Shown: piece by piece, positions 10,831 to 23,899 of the stretch | Layout of the letters: each line of letters opens with the position of its first letter | Position numbering within the stretch: the stretch's first letter is position 1 | DNA from: Welwitschia mirabilis | Lineage: Eukaryota; Gnetophyta; Gnetopsida; Welwitschiales | Assembly (NCBI GenBank): GCA_051453625.1 | Contig: JBOZIK010000001.1 | Span: 271,053,263-271,095,595, forward strand | Direction: 5' to 3' | DNA length: 42,333 nt | Notes under the pieces: generated by a model | Databases searched by the model: none | What the model saw: the letters and a program-made list of their open reading frames with translations, nothing else | Told to the model about the DNA's origin: nothing | Position numbers and translations under genes: made by a program

Positions 10831-12935
10831 GAGATCTGATTCACCCACTAACGCTAACACTTTGATAGAGATATTTCTATCATATCTTCATTAAAAGAAG
10901 AAGGATTTTGAATCTTATACCATTACTTAATAATTTTTTACTCATTTTGATAAGGCTTTATGTTTACCTCTCAAAGATCTTTTCTTTTCTTTTATTATTT
11001 ATTATATTCCTTTTCTTATTTTCTTTTTCCTTCTCTTATTTATTTCTCTTTTCCTCTTTCTCTCTTTCCTCATTATTACCTTGACATCAAGAGAATAAGT
11101 CAACAATTTGGTGTCATTGATTAGTCATCTTAACAATAGCCTCACGATGAAGGGATCATAACCATTATTAATTTATCATTTCAAGGATAGGCTAATGACA
11201 ATAATATTTATAATTTGTCATGGAATTCTCTTCATTATTAGATCATCATTGTAAGTAATAGACCAATGAAAGACTATGAAATCTATTTTTAAAAATCAAA
11301 TCATGTGGTTGTTATTATGACTCTAATACTTTATCCCTTGTTTGTCTCCTAAGAAACTCTCTTACTCATGTATATTCATTTTCTAAATTTAACACATTGA
11401 TAATTAAATTCTCATTTTCCCTCCTTGATTAACTAATTTTATTGTAATAATGAGATGCATTTTTTTAAACTTTTATAGTTATTTTTCCTTTTCTCCAGAT
11501 TTTATCTACCATTATTCTTATGTAATTCTAGTACTGAAGTCTTCAACATGCCATTTATTTCAAAATTATACCTTTTTACTTTCTAGTTATTCATTTCAAT
11601 TCTATAATAAAGAGTTTTGGACATCATTTTCTAATTTATTTATCAGTCTTTGTAATAGCTACCACTATTATTCTTTTCTTAAAAATTCTTAACTAATACA
11701 CACATAAGCAAATTGTTTCTTTTGTACATGCAACACATAATTATAGTGTTTGCTATGCCATCTTGTATTTCATTCACTTTTCATAACTTCTACTATGTTT
11801 TTTAATTTTATAAAATGGGATTAATTTATCTATCTAATTATTTTAATATTCTACATTTTTGCATATGAAGTTACTATATAATAACATGAATTTATGATCT
11901 TCTTGATTACCAAGATATTGGTCATCCATACATCATATTTTACAACCTAAAAGTCCCATTTTAGCCACTAGTTTAATTGGTGATTTAGTTGGAAAAGACT
12001 AGTGAAACTGGGTAGATACTATTAATAGTATGGTGTATCAATCAATTGATGCCATTAGGTGTCTTCTCAACTTTTACAAGAATTTTTTTTTATTTATTTC
12101 ATTTTCTTTATTTATCATTAGACCCTTATCATCTTTACAATCACTTAAGAACTGGTCTACTTCTGCCATTGTTTATTGGACAATAAAATGGCTTTACAAT
12201 TAGCTTTAGCTAGAAGAGCTAAAATGGCCATTACTTTTTTGTAGTCGATATATTATATTGCCTCTAATATTCTAATATAATCTTCTATTCATTTTGAAAT
12301 ACATCTTCATACTTATAAAGATGTATTTATACATGTGTGTAATCTATTCCTAGATAGTGACACTAATATTGATAGGCTTTTTCTTTTGAATATGTAACAA
12401 TCTTTGATGTCATGAAATCTTGTATCATGTGTGTTATTTCTATAGTAGTTATGGTATACTGAGCATCTTTTAATTAAGAAAAACAATGTGGCTTTGAGTC
12501 TATACATGCTAAATACTCTTTATTACTAAAATCTCCTTTTTTCAAGCACATGCCTTTTATGAATAGTGGACATAATAATAGACAATTCATGATGATCATT
12601 AATTTTTATCTTATTCACATTTTATGACTTATGCTTTATGGTTATAATTTATTGACATATTTATTACATATATAATCTTATATTTATTTATTAGTATTAT
12701 CTGTTGTAACTATGCATTGTTTTTGTTTTCTTCTATTATTTCCTTGCATTTGAGAATAATCTCATGTTATTGGAAGAAATGATATTAGTTGGAAGATACA
12801 TTAGTTAATAGTGATAGAATTATGATGTCAGTGATCTTGGCCATGTCATATCAGTAATGCATCAATAATTAGCAACAGTGGATAGCAAAATTTATTAGAT
12901 TATTTTACAGTGATTTACTATTTTTATGTAGTTCT
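10831..12935 (+). other. R1 post-integrase non-coding region
   Basis: No gene recognised. It holds a pyrimidine-rich run at about 10975-11075. Two short stretches, about 11085-11125 and 12745-12780, resemble the GAGGACAATG...TTTGGGG motif often found in the 3' part of Athila-like elements. The rest is A+T-rich sequence with only chance frames. Confidence 0.4.
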
Positions 12936-14250
12936 ATAGAGTACCCATCAACTTCTCAGTCTCCACCTTTTCCATTGCCATCTTCCATGTCTTCTTTACT
13001 ACCACCATCTTCTTAGCCTTTTCTTACCATTTATTTTACCATCAGGGTTAACCTTACTTATTTTTCTCAGATCCACTCTTCTTCTTCTAGACCCATGACA
13101 TGAATCTAGAAAAGAACCCATGCATATTGGGATTCTTTATCACTAAAGGAGTACCAGGCGGTATAGGAAATTTTGTAGTAGGAGATAGATAAAGAGCATG
13201 AGTTGTTTGTGAGACAATAACATGTCATAGACAATGCTCAAATTTTTCAAGAGTAACATTTTTTATATGTTAACAGATGAGTAACATATTGGATGCAAAT
13301 GGAGAGCTCTACTTATGTTAAGTTAAAAAGTTTTATTTAATGACGAGGATAAACCTCCATCCTTATCATGATTTAAGACAAAAATATATCTTGAGCGTAA
13401 TGGTAGAATATAGGATCATGATAAAAAAAACTAATATTTCAAGATTCAGTAGTGTTATGGCATAGAAAGACATTCTTCTTATGTTTGACATTAATGGGAA
13501 TAGATAATTGACATAGCTCTTTCCATAGGGAATTCCTTTCCTCTCTCAATAGAAGGGGTATTATGCACACACTTTCTTGGAGGCCTATAGTTATTTCATA
13601 GACTAATCATAGGCAACATTTTACCTATGATGCATTAGTCACATGATATGGAATTCCATTTATGCATATTAGCTACTAGGTTTTTATGGTAGAGGTTTAG
13701 CCTCCCTGTGTGATCTTCTTATTTCTAATAGAGTATGGACATTTTTCTATGTTACATACATTTAATTTTTATTATTGCATCACTATATTTTTAATGGATG
13801 CTAGTGTAAATCCTCTTGTTGAAGTGGATATTCAAATATGCACACACTGCACCATCATAGAGTGATATATCAGAGATATGAATATTATTCAATTAGTAGA
13901 TGAGGAGGTTGCTAAGGAGGGTGTTTAAAAGCTTATAGCAAAGTTCTAGCTAATGATTCCATCGGTAAAGCCCACACAAATAGAACCCTCTATTTATACA
14001 GAAGTATATAAGTAACACATACATGAGATTATTTAGGAGACTTTAGAGTTCATACTTTAGCCTATTGTAGATATGACCTTGTAGATTCTCATAACTACCA
14101 TCACTTACTCTATTATTACAGTTGTCTTAGACACCATCTAAATGACTATATTTACCAATTTAAAGGTATATATGAAGGGCCTAAAGGCATGCATGATCTT
14201 AGTCATCTTGATCTTTATCTTGTTAGAATTAATGATGATCAACATTAGCC
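12936..14250 (+). pseudogene. Possible R1 extra ORF between integrase and 3' LTR
   Basis: Athila-like elements often carry an additional open frame, sometimes called env-like, after integrase. Here a broken plus frame starts with a Ser/Pro-rich segment (PSTSQSPPFPLPSS, then SSSSRPMT), which resembles the low-complexity start of such proteins, and continues with KRTHAYWDSLSLKEYQAV. Downstream short fragments such as YGRGLASLCDLLISNRVW are readable but with many stops. No catalytic or membrane motif was seen. The function of this class of protein is not known; the identity here is a guess from composition and position. Confidence 0.3.
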
Positions 14251-16692
14251 AACTCATCCATCTTTATAATTGACAAGCCTAAAAAAGTTAAAAACTAGTG
14301 CTAACTCACTCCATAGGGCATTATCTAGTCTTGAATTTAGGGAGCTTCATTTCCATGATTAATACTCTTATGCATTATTCTCTCCATAATTTTTCTTTCT
14401 CTTTATTAATGATTCTTACTATTACACATATGTATTCATGTTGGATATTATGCATTTAGAGCTACATTCATTGTCGTTTAGTTATGTAATATTATTTGTA
14501 ATATATATATATATTTATTTCTTCATCATTAGCTGGTTATGCTAATGACTAGTCAATAATCCTTAAGGTAAATATTTATTTTCTTTACATGTAGCCTAAT
14601 TGTGGGTGTACTAAATGCATATGTATTTTATGTAATATATTTCCATATTTTAGTAAGAGAATTTAATACTTTCTATATGTGTCTTTTGCAGTTCACTTTA
14701 CCAATCTCAATTTCATGTTTAAAATGAACACAAGAATGTTGTATAAAATAGATTATAATTCTATGAATTTTTGAATGAATGGATTAAGAAATTCAAAAGA
14801 ATGAATTTAAATATGATGATGTTCATAAGGAAGGATATTTGCAATGATCCTACACTAGTAATACCTCCTACACCTATCATTTAGAAGTTGTTTAAGAAAA
14901 TTATTGATGATTCTTTATGCACCATCTTAGCATACAAATTAGAAAGGAAATTTAATTTCCTTTTCTTCATTTTATTTGTAGATGCTAGAGTGACCTCATT
15001 AATAACTATACATTTCTTGTTGGATAGAGTTTTTTATATCTTATTCATATGAAATATTAGGCTTTCATAGTTGATAATAGTTCCATAAGAGATTTTTCTT
15101 AGTTAGAGTATGTGCACTTATCATGATAAGATAGAGGAAATAAACTTTGTTTGTGAGTTATTTGTCTTCTTTTATAGAACAATATTTGTCACTTCTTTTC
15201 CTACTACATTTCTTCCTATAAAATACTATGAGATTTTCCTTACATTCATTCATAGTCGTATTCTTCTAGTTCACTTCTCATTTATTTCATTCCTTCTTCT
15301 CATCTCACGACCATATTATTTTTCTAGTTTATCATTTCTTCTTTGACTTTCCTTTATTTAGATATAGAGTTTTCCATTTCTTATTTCATTTTCTATATTC
15401 ACTATTATGATAATTTATTTACATGTTGATGTTACATAGAGTAGCATCCCATTTTGTGATCATTTTTAGTAAGTTTGTGTTCTGTTCCTGATGCGCTTAT
15501 TATTTATTTGTGTTATTTTAAATCTATATTAGAAATATTGCACTAGTAGGTTATACCTCCTAAGATTATTACCCTAGGGGTAATTCAATGCCTTGTTTGA
15601 TGGTTCTTGATGTCTTCCCTTCTACAAAAGTTGAAAGGTGTGGTCTTAATACTCATTTGAGAAATTCCAAGGTATAACATGATGAGAGTACCACTCACTG
15701 GGAGTATAATAATGCTCTATCTAGGAAGTATGCCTATTTTGAGTGTACATTCCTTCTTAAGCATTAACTAGATATCTTTTTATCACAAATAAATTTGGTA
15801 ATCACATGCAATATTACATGTGGTCATACTTATCTTTATAATCCCTATTCATTTCATTATTTTTTGTCATTCTCTATCCATTTTTTATTCCCTTGTTATT
15901 TTATAAATTACTATCAAATACTTGGTTGAGAATAATGGTGGATAGCAAATTTGTATCATGAAATAGTAGAATTTTAGTTTATTTCTCATTATTCTTAACT
16001 TAGTGAGTAGTAATTATAGTTCTTTTTCTTCAGTTAAATACTTTTGGATGGATTTGTTCATGTTACTTTTACATCTAACTTGATTCATTTTAACACATGT
16101 TTATTCCAAAACTAATTTTATAGCCACCAGCATGTCATCCTAATGGTATCCAAATGATGAGATATTTATTTCACCTCACTTTAAGTTTATCACATAGAAT
16201 CCCATGGTAGCTTAATGTCTTATCTATGCCATGTTAGTATTTCAATAGTTATCTAACATGGTAGATGTCCAAAACTGATAGAGACCATCTCCACTTTAGA
16301 TTATGTTATGTGATAATAGTTTTGATGGCTATTTTAGTAGTTATAAAATTTTGTTCATCATTGGCCTATGATCTCAACAAGAGTTCAATGATAGTTCAAA
16401 TTTTAAGTTTCTTATAATTACTCATGGAAATTAAAATTCATGGGCGTTGTAACTTCTTTCAACCTCATAGCTACTTCATGGCCTTAGTAATTCATCTATT
16501 ATATTCCCTCATGTACATGTTTAATAGGCTTTGTGACATTTGGGGGTCTATTACATGCTAAAGTATTCATAATAAAAGCATTGTTTTCTCTTGTATTCTC
16601 TTAAAGTAAGATTTCTCATTACTATTTACAAATTGATATTGGATACATTGTTGATTTTCTTCTATGATAAGATCTCCTACATCATGTTTAAA
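14251..16692 (+). other. R1 3' region and most of the 3' LTR, boundary unresolved
   Basis: No gene recognised. The 3' LTR must start somewhere in this stretch. By comparison with R3 (LTRs of about 1.3-1.5 kb) a start near 15.5 kb is likely, but no clear polypurine tract plus TG could be chosen. A short TA run lies at about 14500. An open frame at 15110-15346 has no resemblance to a known protein. Confidence 0.4.
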
Positions 16693-16929
16693 TTACAAAT
16701 ATATTCTTTATGATTGATGTTTATCATGTATTATTGAATGAATTACTAGTGCAAGATAGAAGTGCTTATGATAGAAGCCTTGTTCTATTCTGTTAAATTG
16801 CATCTTAAACTTAATATGCATTATAGAATCATCTATATTTTCTTAGTTAAATCATTATTTTTAAAGATTAAAACATTTGGGTTATTGTAGATTGTATTTT
16901 ACTAATTGACACTTATTCACAAACCATCA
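16693..16929 (+). repeat. R1 3' LTR, terminal part
   Basis: This is the partner of 4744-4993 and ends at CATCA. Directly after 16929 the sequence is the reverse strand of a gag region (R2), which confirms the element boundary independently. Confidence 0.75.
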
Positions 16930-18080
16930 TAAAGTTTACAAAATTTTACAACAAGATGTGGTTAAGTACCATTATTTTTAAGTTCTAGAATGGCTTATTT
17001 AATATTATGCATTGTGGAAGGCATTTGTTACATGGCTTTAAGATTACAAAGCATAGGCCTTACAAATTATACAATTGGACTATTATTCATAATAGAATAT
17101 ATAAGGTTTTGATAAGATAAATCAAACTAATGTCAACTTTAGAATACTAATGAATCAAGACTTGTATAAGTGTCTTTGGTAGAATGTTATTGAAAATCAC
17201 TCCCTACATGTGTGAAGAAAATTATTTTAGTTACTTTTATTAACTTTTTCAAGAAAAATTAAAGTAATCAAGCCTTGATATAAGATACATGAGGGAAATA
17301 ATATTAACAACAAAAAAGGATTTTAAAGGTTTCTTTATAAAATTCATTAATTCCTTAAGCAAATTATTCTACCTAAGGTATCTTCTTCTTAATAAAGGTA
17401 CGAGAATAAAATTGATCAAAGAAATCACTTAAACATTGATTCTTATTATGAATGTTCTTATGTGGCAAGGAGTAAGATCATTCCTTGGCTTTTCTATATT
17501 AGATACATAAAACATGAGTTATAAACATCCTACCTGATACTTTAATGTCTTAGATCTTGAATTACCTTAGCTTTCTCTTATATTAACTCACATGATTAAC
17601 AAGATCCTTCTAAGGGTGACGATGGAACTTAGGTATTTCTATTTAATTCTTCAACTTAAGCATCGCCATATCATGGTGGTTACATGGAGTAAAAGTTGGA
17701 ACTTTAGGATAACTATAAAGATCTTAAACAATTGGGTTTCCATTAGCATTGTTATTCCTATTAATATATCCTTGTTCATTCGCATTTTAGTTAATAACTA
17801 ACGGTTCTACATACTATTAATTTTAAATGATCCACTAGATGACTTAAAATTATTATAGAACAAACTATATAGAGAAGTATTAAGATGGAAATCACAAGCT
17901 TCAGTAAATGTTATATGTTCCTACACAAAACAACTATTATTATTTAAAATAGTTTAAACTATACAAGCTTGACTTCTAACATGACCTACAAAATAATGAT
18001 ATAATCCATTATTAATGGCCTCTTTGCACAATTATTTATTTCTATTTGTATCTACTCATAAAACAACCATCAACATAATC
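16930..18080 (-). mobile_element. R2 fragment: inverted gag/leader of an R1-family element
   Basis: On the minus strand this matches R1 5330-6450 in order and over its whole length, with blocks such as ACAAATAGAAATAAATAATTGTGC against AACAAATAATTGTGC and GTTGACATTAGTTTGATT against GTTAACATTAGTTTGATT. It is the 3'-ward half of the R2 leader/gag. R1 interrupts it on the left at 16930 and R3 on the right at 18080; the other half is at 33071-33389. The open frame at 17592-17801 has no known meaning. R2 is therefore the oldest insertion that can be ordered. Confidence 0.7.
18075..18080. repeat. R3 target-site duplication, left copy (ATAATC)
   Basis: ATAATC lies directly outside the R3 3' LTR and is repeated at 33065-33070 directly outside the 5' LTR. 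Ty3/gypsy integrases normally duplicate 5 bases; the sixth is probably chance or a one-base shift of the LTR edge. Confidence 0.7.
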
Positions 18081-19412
18081 ATCCTTAATGTTAAGAAGTG
18101 TGTGTCATGTATTTCAAATTCACTTAAATTATTTGCTTAATAGTTGAAATGTTCAATACAAAATGTAAACATACACATGCTATAGTCTAGGAACCCAACC
18201 CAAATGTTTTAAAGAAGCAAAGCAATTAGGAGATATTAGAAAATTAATTCATTCAAAGAACAAAAACTATATTTTTCTAATTAATAAATGAAAATAATAA
18301 TACACTGCATGAAATGCAATGGTGAATGCAATGAACATGAAAATGCAATAAAATGAAAATGAAGTCAATCCCTAATGTAATAAATCAACTAAATTTATTA
18401 ACTTGTTATTATTTAAGTTAATATTTATACTATATATCAATATCAAGATTAATCTAAGTACTCATCCATTTTATTTCAACATAAAATATAAGGTAGAGAA
18501 GAAGAAATAATATAGAGATAAAAATTAAATTTGTTAAGCAAATTAAAAAAAATCCACTTATAAGTAATAAATCTTTAATGAAAGAGTCATACCCATCATC
18601 AAAGAAAACTCCTCTCTCACAAGTTAAGAAAGATCGTTATTTAAATAAACTCTAATTATTCTAAGATCATTTGATATTTAAATAATTGCTTGAATGGATG
18701 CCTAAGAGATGTGTTTATAGGTACGAATCAGTGGTTTAAAGCATGAAAACTTATGAACTAAAAGAACATAATTCTTTTTAACAAAACAACTCAAATTAAT
18801 TAACTTTTGACTAAGTTCAAGTGGTCATTTAGTTTGTTCATCTAGATGACAACCTTAAAAGATCTTTAACTACAAATATCTATCTTTCATATACCTTTCT
18901 ACTAAAACTCTCATACTCAACCTCTTAGATTTATTTTAATGAATAGAGTGAATGACTATAAGGAAATAGTAGCTAGTTCCTATTGAATTTTTCTAAGAGT
19001 TATCCTACTACCTTTATCTAGATAACTTTGTGGATGAAGTTTTTTTTCTCATCAAAATCATCTCTAGTCATTGTTCGTTAAGCCATTAGGCTCTGAACCA
19101 TCAAAGTCATTCTCTAGACATCTCCATTGGTCAATTTAGTGCTTATGCAGTGTCATGATGTCATCAATCAAAGTGTTTTCTATATATGACACTTTGTAGG
19201 ATGGAATTTCTTATTGTCTTATCTTTATCTAAAGAGATCATAAATGGATCAATTCTTAAAATAATCTAAAAGATGTTAATAATGATGTAAAACTATGCTT
19301 ATTGTGATCATCACGATAACTAAGGATAGTTACCCTAGTTCCCTTGTAAACTTGTTAAATAAGCCCAAAAATACACTCTAAAATCATGTTAAATATGGTT
19401 AATTTATCTTCA
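18081..19412 (-). repeat. R3 3' LTR
   Basis: This aligns with 31599-33064 along its length, for example at GAGATCATAAATGGATCA, CACTCTAAAATCAT and ATAAAATATAAGGTAGAGAA. On the minus strand it begins TGAAGATAAATT; the partner begins TGTAAGGCC. The inner end has a short purine tract (AAAGGGATATG) that could be the polypurine primer site. It also contains the palindromic motif CATCTAGATGAC at 18838-18849. Confidence 0.85.
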
Positions 19413-20344
19413 TAGCATATCCCTTTAATGAGTATTTATTAGTTCCTAACAAATCATGTGAATAATAAATAGCAAGAAAAAATAATAAGAAAGATAACAT
19501 AATTGATCATAAAAATGAATTTCAGTAACTTTATCATGTAGGTTTGAGGTGAAAATTTAGTGAATCTCCTATCCATTAATTCATAAAGTCAATGTAGAAC
19601 CTTCATCTATTTAGCTTCATCTAGAAAAATAGGTGGGTGATGCTCAATTAAATTAGTTTAAAAAATTCATTTTCTTAACTCCTTTAGAGCACATACAAAT
19701 CTTAATTATGCCTTGAAAAACCTTATATAGTTATCCTATGATAATTACTCCATGAAAATGATTAAATAATATGATTTTTATACATTAGCCCTCCATTTCA
19801 TAGTTTTCATGTATGAAAATGAGAAAATGAAATGCTAAGTAGATGAAAATCACTTTGAAAGAAATAATATGAAAATTATAACTCAAAATATACATATATG
19901 TGTGTGTATGATGGAAAGTCAATTTTTCTCTTTTTCTTTTTTTTTTTTAAGTACAAACATTAGATAACTCCATACCATGATGATGAAATGCCATTACAAT
20001 AACCATTCTAATTGGGAAGAAATCCTAAATAGTACATCTACATCTAATAAAAATGATTGGTGATGACACTCATTGCTCATTCATTGGAAAGAAGTAACTT
20101 ATATGCTCATGAATGGTCTAATGGTCTTAGCATGCTGAGTTATAATCTTCTTAGAAATATCCACTATGATACTCTACTCAATCTACATCATTCTATGCTT
20201 AATAGCTATTACTCTATCCTTTAGGTTACTTATCCTCTAATTAAATGGATTTCTTAATCTTTACTTCATACTTATGAGATGATACTCTATATGTTCAAGG
20301 ATGAGTTCTCTAGTAACACCTGCCATAAAGGGAACTCTATAGAT
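19413..20344 (-). other. R3 3' untranslated region
   Basis: Non-coding on both strands as far as can be seen. A purine run on the minus strand at about 19924-19950 is polypurine-tract-like, but it lies 500 bases from the LTR. Confidence 0.45.
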
Positions 20345-20900
20345 TTATGTCTCCTTTGGCTCTATTAGGACTTGGATGCCATGTCCATAAGGTATCTGGT
20401 TATAATATGGAAATGATGCTAAGCCTATATGCTCCATGAATCTTGACCTATGGAGAATAGCTAAATGTAGGCATGAAAATCCCAATGTCCATGGAGATCT
20501 CATGTTTATCATGGCCCATAGTTTCTTCCAAATAAATGATGTTAGATCCATCTACTCATGCTATTAAAATGTAGCTAATATTTTTGGTGCGAGATCATGC
20601 AATCACCATTATGGAATGATGTCATGTATTAATGCCTTATGGAGTACTTTATATGCTGGTCATAGGTAGTGTAATAAGCATGTAAGTAGGGTCTTTTGTA
20701 GCATTGATGTATTTGGTTATTTCACCACTCAAGATAGTAACCTACCTAATGTTTTTAGGTAAGATGTGCATGTCCTACTCACTAACAATAGCTTTGATAG
20801 TATCAACAGACTCTCTGTGGTCTTTGTGTTGAACTAATGTGCATGATGTCATAAAATTTATGGATATTTATAATGTATTATAATCTATGGAAACCCAAAA
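20345..20900 (-). pseudogene. R3 extra ORF between integrase and 3' LTR
   Basis: An open minus frame at 20345-20551 reads MDLTSFIWKKLW, then WTLGFSCLHLAILHRSRF, and upstream of it in a near frame lies KALIHDIIP. This combination (LIHDI.., then ..I....., then L.F.CL...L) resembles the helical ORF found after integrase in Athila-like plant elements, called putative plant transposon protein in databases. The stretch lies on the same strand as R3 pol, supporting the link. No transmembrane segment or known active site was seen. Function unknown; the match is from memory of the family and is tentative. Confidence 0.4.
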
Positions 20901-22702
20901 TGCATCTCATTTAAAGCTATATAACATGCTGATCCACCTCTAAATCCAATTATTACATTAACACTTTAAAGTTTTTCTTTGGCTTGACTAGGTTCTCTCT
21001 TGCTCCTCATTTCTAGGAATAAGGGTGGTTAAGACTCTACCTAGGAATACATCTCAGTCTTAATAACTTGCCTAGCTTATTCATGTATCTGTGGCCTACT
21101 AGACAATACATGTGAAGTATATAACAAAAAATAATATGCCATAAAATCTCTTCATATGATCACATCAAAATATGTTATAAAACCTAAAAATGTGCACTTT
21201 AAAGTTAAATTTCTCCTGAAAATCATGAAATATATTTTTACACCCCATAAATTGAATAAATTCATCTTAAATTATGTGAAAAACAAGAAATAAAAGAAGG
21301 GAAAAGAATAATTATATAAAATAATAACATGAGAAAAATAAGCATTTGTATTTACCATAAAACATTAAGGCTAGAAATGAAAATTCTAAGATGGTAAAAA
21401 GGTAGAGTACATGAATACCATCATTTTGACTATAAGTTTGTGTAATTTCTTCATGAAATAAGAGAGAATACTAAATTTAATCTAAAAACCCTAGTTTCTA
21501 AGGAATCTACATAAATTTACTGTTATCTCATAGAATACATAGTGAAATCGTGAACAGTTTGAACCAAAATGACAATAATAAAAGGTTAATAGTACTACAT
21601 ATAAACTAAATCTTAAAGTCTATAAAACATGAGAAACAGAAGAAAAAGATGAAAAATTTGATTATGAAACGCAAATCCAATGAAAATCCAATGTCAAAAG
21701 GTAGGTGGATGAAGGATAATAAAGTCCAATTAGGTCTAAGGGTCAAAGAGTAATTCGAATGATAAAAAATGAATATAACGATGGAGAAAAAAGGGTCTAG
21801 CTATTAGTCTATTATGGTCATCTAGGTCTTCATTTGCATTAAAGCCCTAAGACAAACACCATTGAATAGAGAAAATTGGATGTCCTATAATTTTTTAAGA
21901 TTTTATTTAAGGATAATGTTGAGAAATGGTTGTTTAATTGGATTCATTCAAATAATTATATGATGACTTAATTTCAAGCAAGTGAATAGAGAAAAAGAAC
22001 CAGAAACTATAGAATATAACTCATAGATAATGGGAGAGTATTAAGGATTTAAAGCAAGAGAAAAGAAATTAAAAAGAGTGCTTAAGGTTCATCGTCCAAT
22101 TGTGTCATCCAAATGAGACATATGAAAAACCTCACTAAGACTCATAAAATGAAAAGTAAAAGATTAGAAAACCTAATAAATTAGGTGTCATGTCTTAAGG
22201 GCTTATTAGAATACTCTAAAACCTTATGGATAATAAGAAAGATGACTTAGAAAGAGTGAAAAGGATCAACTATTAAGTCAAAATATCAATCAAGTATAAT
22301 TGAGTAAGATAGATATTAGGAAAAGGACCTCAAAGAACTAAGAATGTATCTAAGACAAAAGATAAATGATAGTAAAACTTATCTTAGAACAATGCTTAAG
22401 TAAATTGGTTGAGGGTGTAAGGCATAAGAAAACTTTATATAGTAGTAGTAATCATAGATTAAGTCATTAAAAAAATGTAAATTAAATAGCTAATAATAAA
22501 TACAATAAGAATGGTCAAATTTAGATCAATAGATGAATGATGCAAGGGATAATGATGATAAAAAAACTAAGAAATGATGTCAGTCCCATGAAAGATAAGA
22601 GTAAATGCATAAATGACTTTGAGATAATAAGAATTGCTAATATGAAAATTAGATGCCAAGAATAATAAAAAAGATTAGCTACTTCATCCTAAATGCTAAC
22701 TA

Positions 22703-22765
22703 AGTAAGATTCATTAGTAGAAATACATAATTTAGTAAGATTCATTAGCAGAAACACATAATTTA
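22703..22765. repeat. 31-base tandem duplication
   Basis: Two adjacent copies of a unit beginning AGTAAGATTCATTAG, starting at 22703 and 22734, differing at two positions. Confidence 0.8.
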
Positions 22766-22792
22766 GTGCTGAACAACATAGAGTATTAGGTT

Positions 22793-22832
22793 ATAAGAAT
22801 AATTATTACTATATAAGAATAATTGTTACTAT
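22793..22832. repeat. 20-base tandem duplication
   Basis: Two adjacent copies of ATAAGAATAATTATTACTAT, the second with one A-to-G change. Confidence 0.75.
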
Positions 22833-23899
22833 AACATCTGATGTTTATTTTGCAAAGTATTAATGAAATGTTAGGAATATAATCAATTTAGTCATTAATT
22901 ATAACAACATTGAAACCCTACTAATGCATCATCTAATGATCAATAAGTTTTAACATTCTGATGAAGTCATGGATCTAGGGTTATGAATCAAGTCAATAGG
23001 ATGTTGATGAACACTGTTCATCATGATGAGAGGAGTGCAACCAATACTAGAAAAATAAGGGCCTATAAGTAGAAGCTAGATCATAGTGAACTAAGTCTTT
23101 GGTAGAGGTCACATAGCTACTATATCACATTACCAAAAGTGCCTTCCAGGAAAATTCTTCCATATCTACACTTATGAGAGGACATCATGAAATTAGGAGG
23201 GTTATGTTAATACACAGGTTTTTCTTATTAATTTTAACAGTTTATTTTATTAGTTTATTTATATTTACCATTTTTAAAATATTAATTAATTAATAAAATA
23301 AAAAATTACCAAGTAAAAATCTAAAAACAAACATTAGATTTGACATAATTAATAATTAAATAAAATTAACATAAACATTAAAGCTCATAGATATGGTAAT
23401 GTCTTATATTAGCTTAAATTCAATCTTATCATTATAAATATCTTAAAGTAAAGAATTACTTTCATGAAAACTCTAATAAAGTCCATCATAAAGCTAAGTG
23501 AATAGATAATCAAGCAGTAACATGACTCAACTAATGAATGTGGCCAAGAAATCATTTATACAATGATGAAGAAAATCTTTTCTCTTGGTTAAGAGGATCA
23601 TCTAATTTAATTAATTTAACCAGGATTGTGATATAATGATAATCAATAGGTAATTGATATATCTTCAACCATTTTCATTTACTTTTAACATTTCATGAGA
23701 GTTTAGTTTGAAAATCTCAACAGAGCCATTATGAAGAACTTTCTCTATAAGATGATGATCCAACCATTAGAAGTTAAGTTATTATGAAGTAGATGAACTC
23801 AGTATTAAAGAAAAATAATAGTTGACTTGGCTCAATAATTTAGGTAAAAGATTTTTATCATGATGAAATTTCATTTGAACTTTTTGGATGAGTTGTTTA

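Larger units (their letters stand above)
4744..16929 (+). mobile_element. R1: Ty3/gypsy LTR retrotransposon, Athila-like, decayed
   Basis: R1 is a plus-strand gypsy element in the order LTR end, primer-binding site, leader/gag, protease, RT, RNase H, integrase, long 3' region, LTR end. The domain order with integrase last is diagnostic of Ty3/gypsy. The protein wording of RT and integrase, the long region after integrase and the primer-binding site fit the Athila lineage; that assignment is inference. It is bounded on the right by the LTR end at 16929, where the inverted relative R2 resumes in mid-gag, so R1 inserted into R2. The left boundary is lost in the gap. Stops and frameshifts occur in every domain. 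Confidence 0.82.
20901..23890 (-). other. R3 post-integrase region without recognisable gene
   Basis: About 3 kb with no reading frame I can assign. It contains two small tandem duplications (22703-22765 and 22793-22832). The rest is A+T-rich sequence. Confidence 0.45.

Noticed and set aside
11450-11692. 80-residue plus frame rich in Phe, Ser and Tyr
   Set aside because: Expected by chance in A+T-rich DNA; no motif and no conserved partner in R3 or R4.
15110-15346. 78-residue plus frame that looks hydrophobic
   Set aside because: Low complexity, inside the unresolved R1 3' region; no signal or domain that could be supported.
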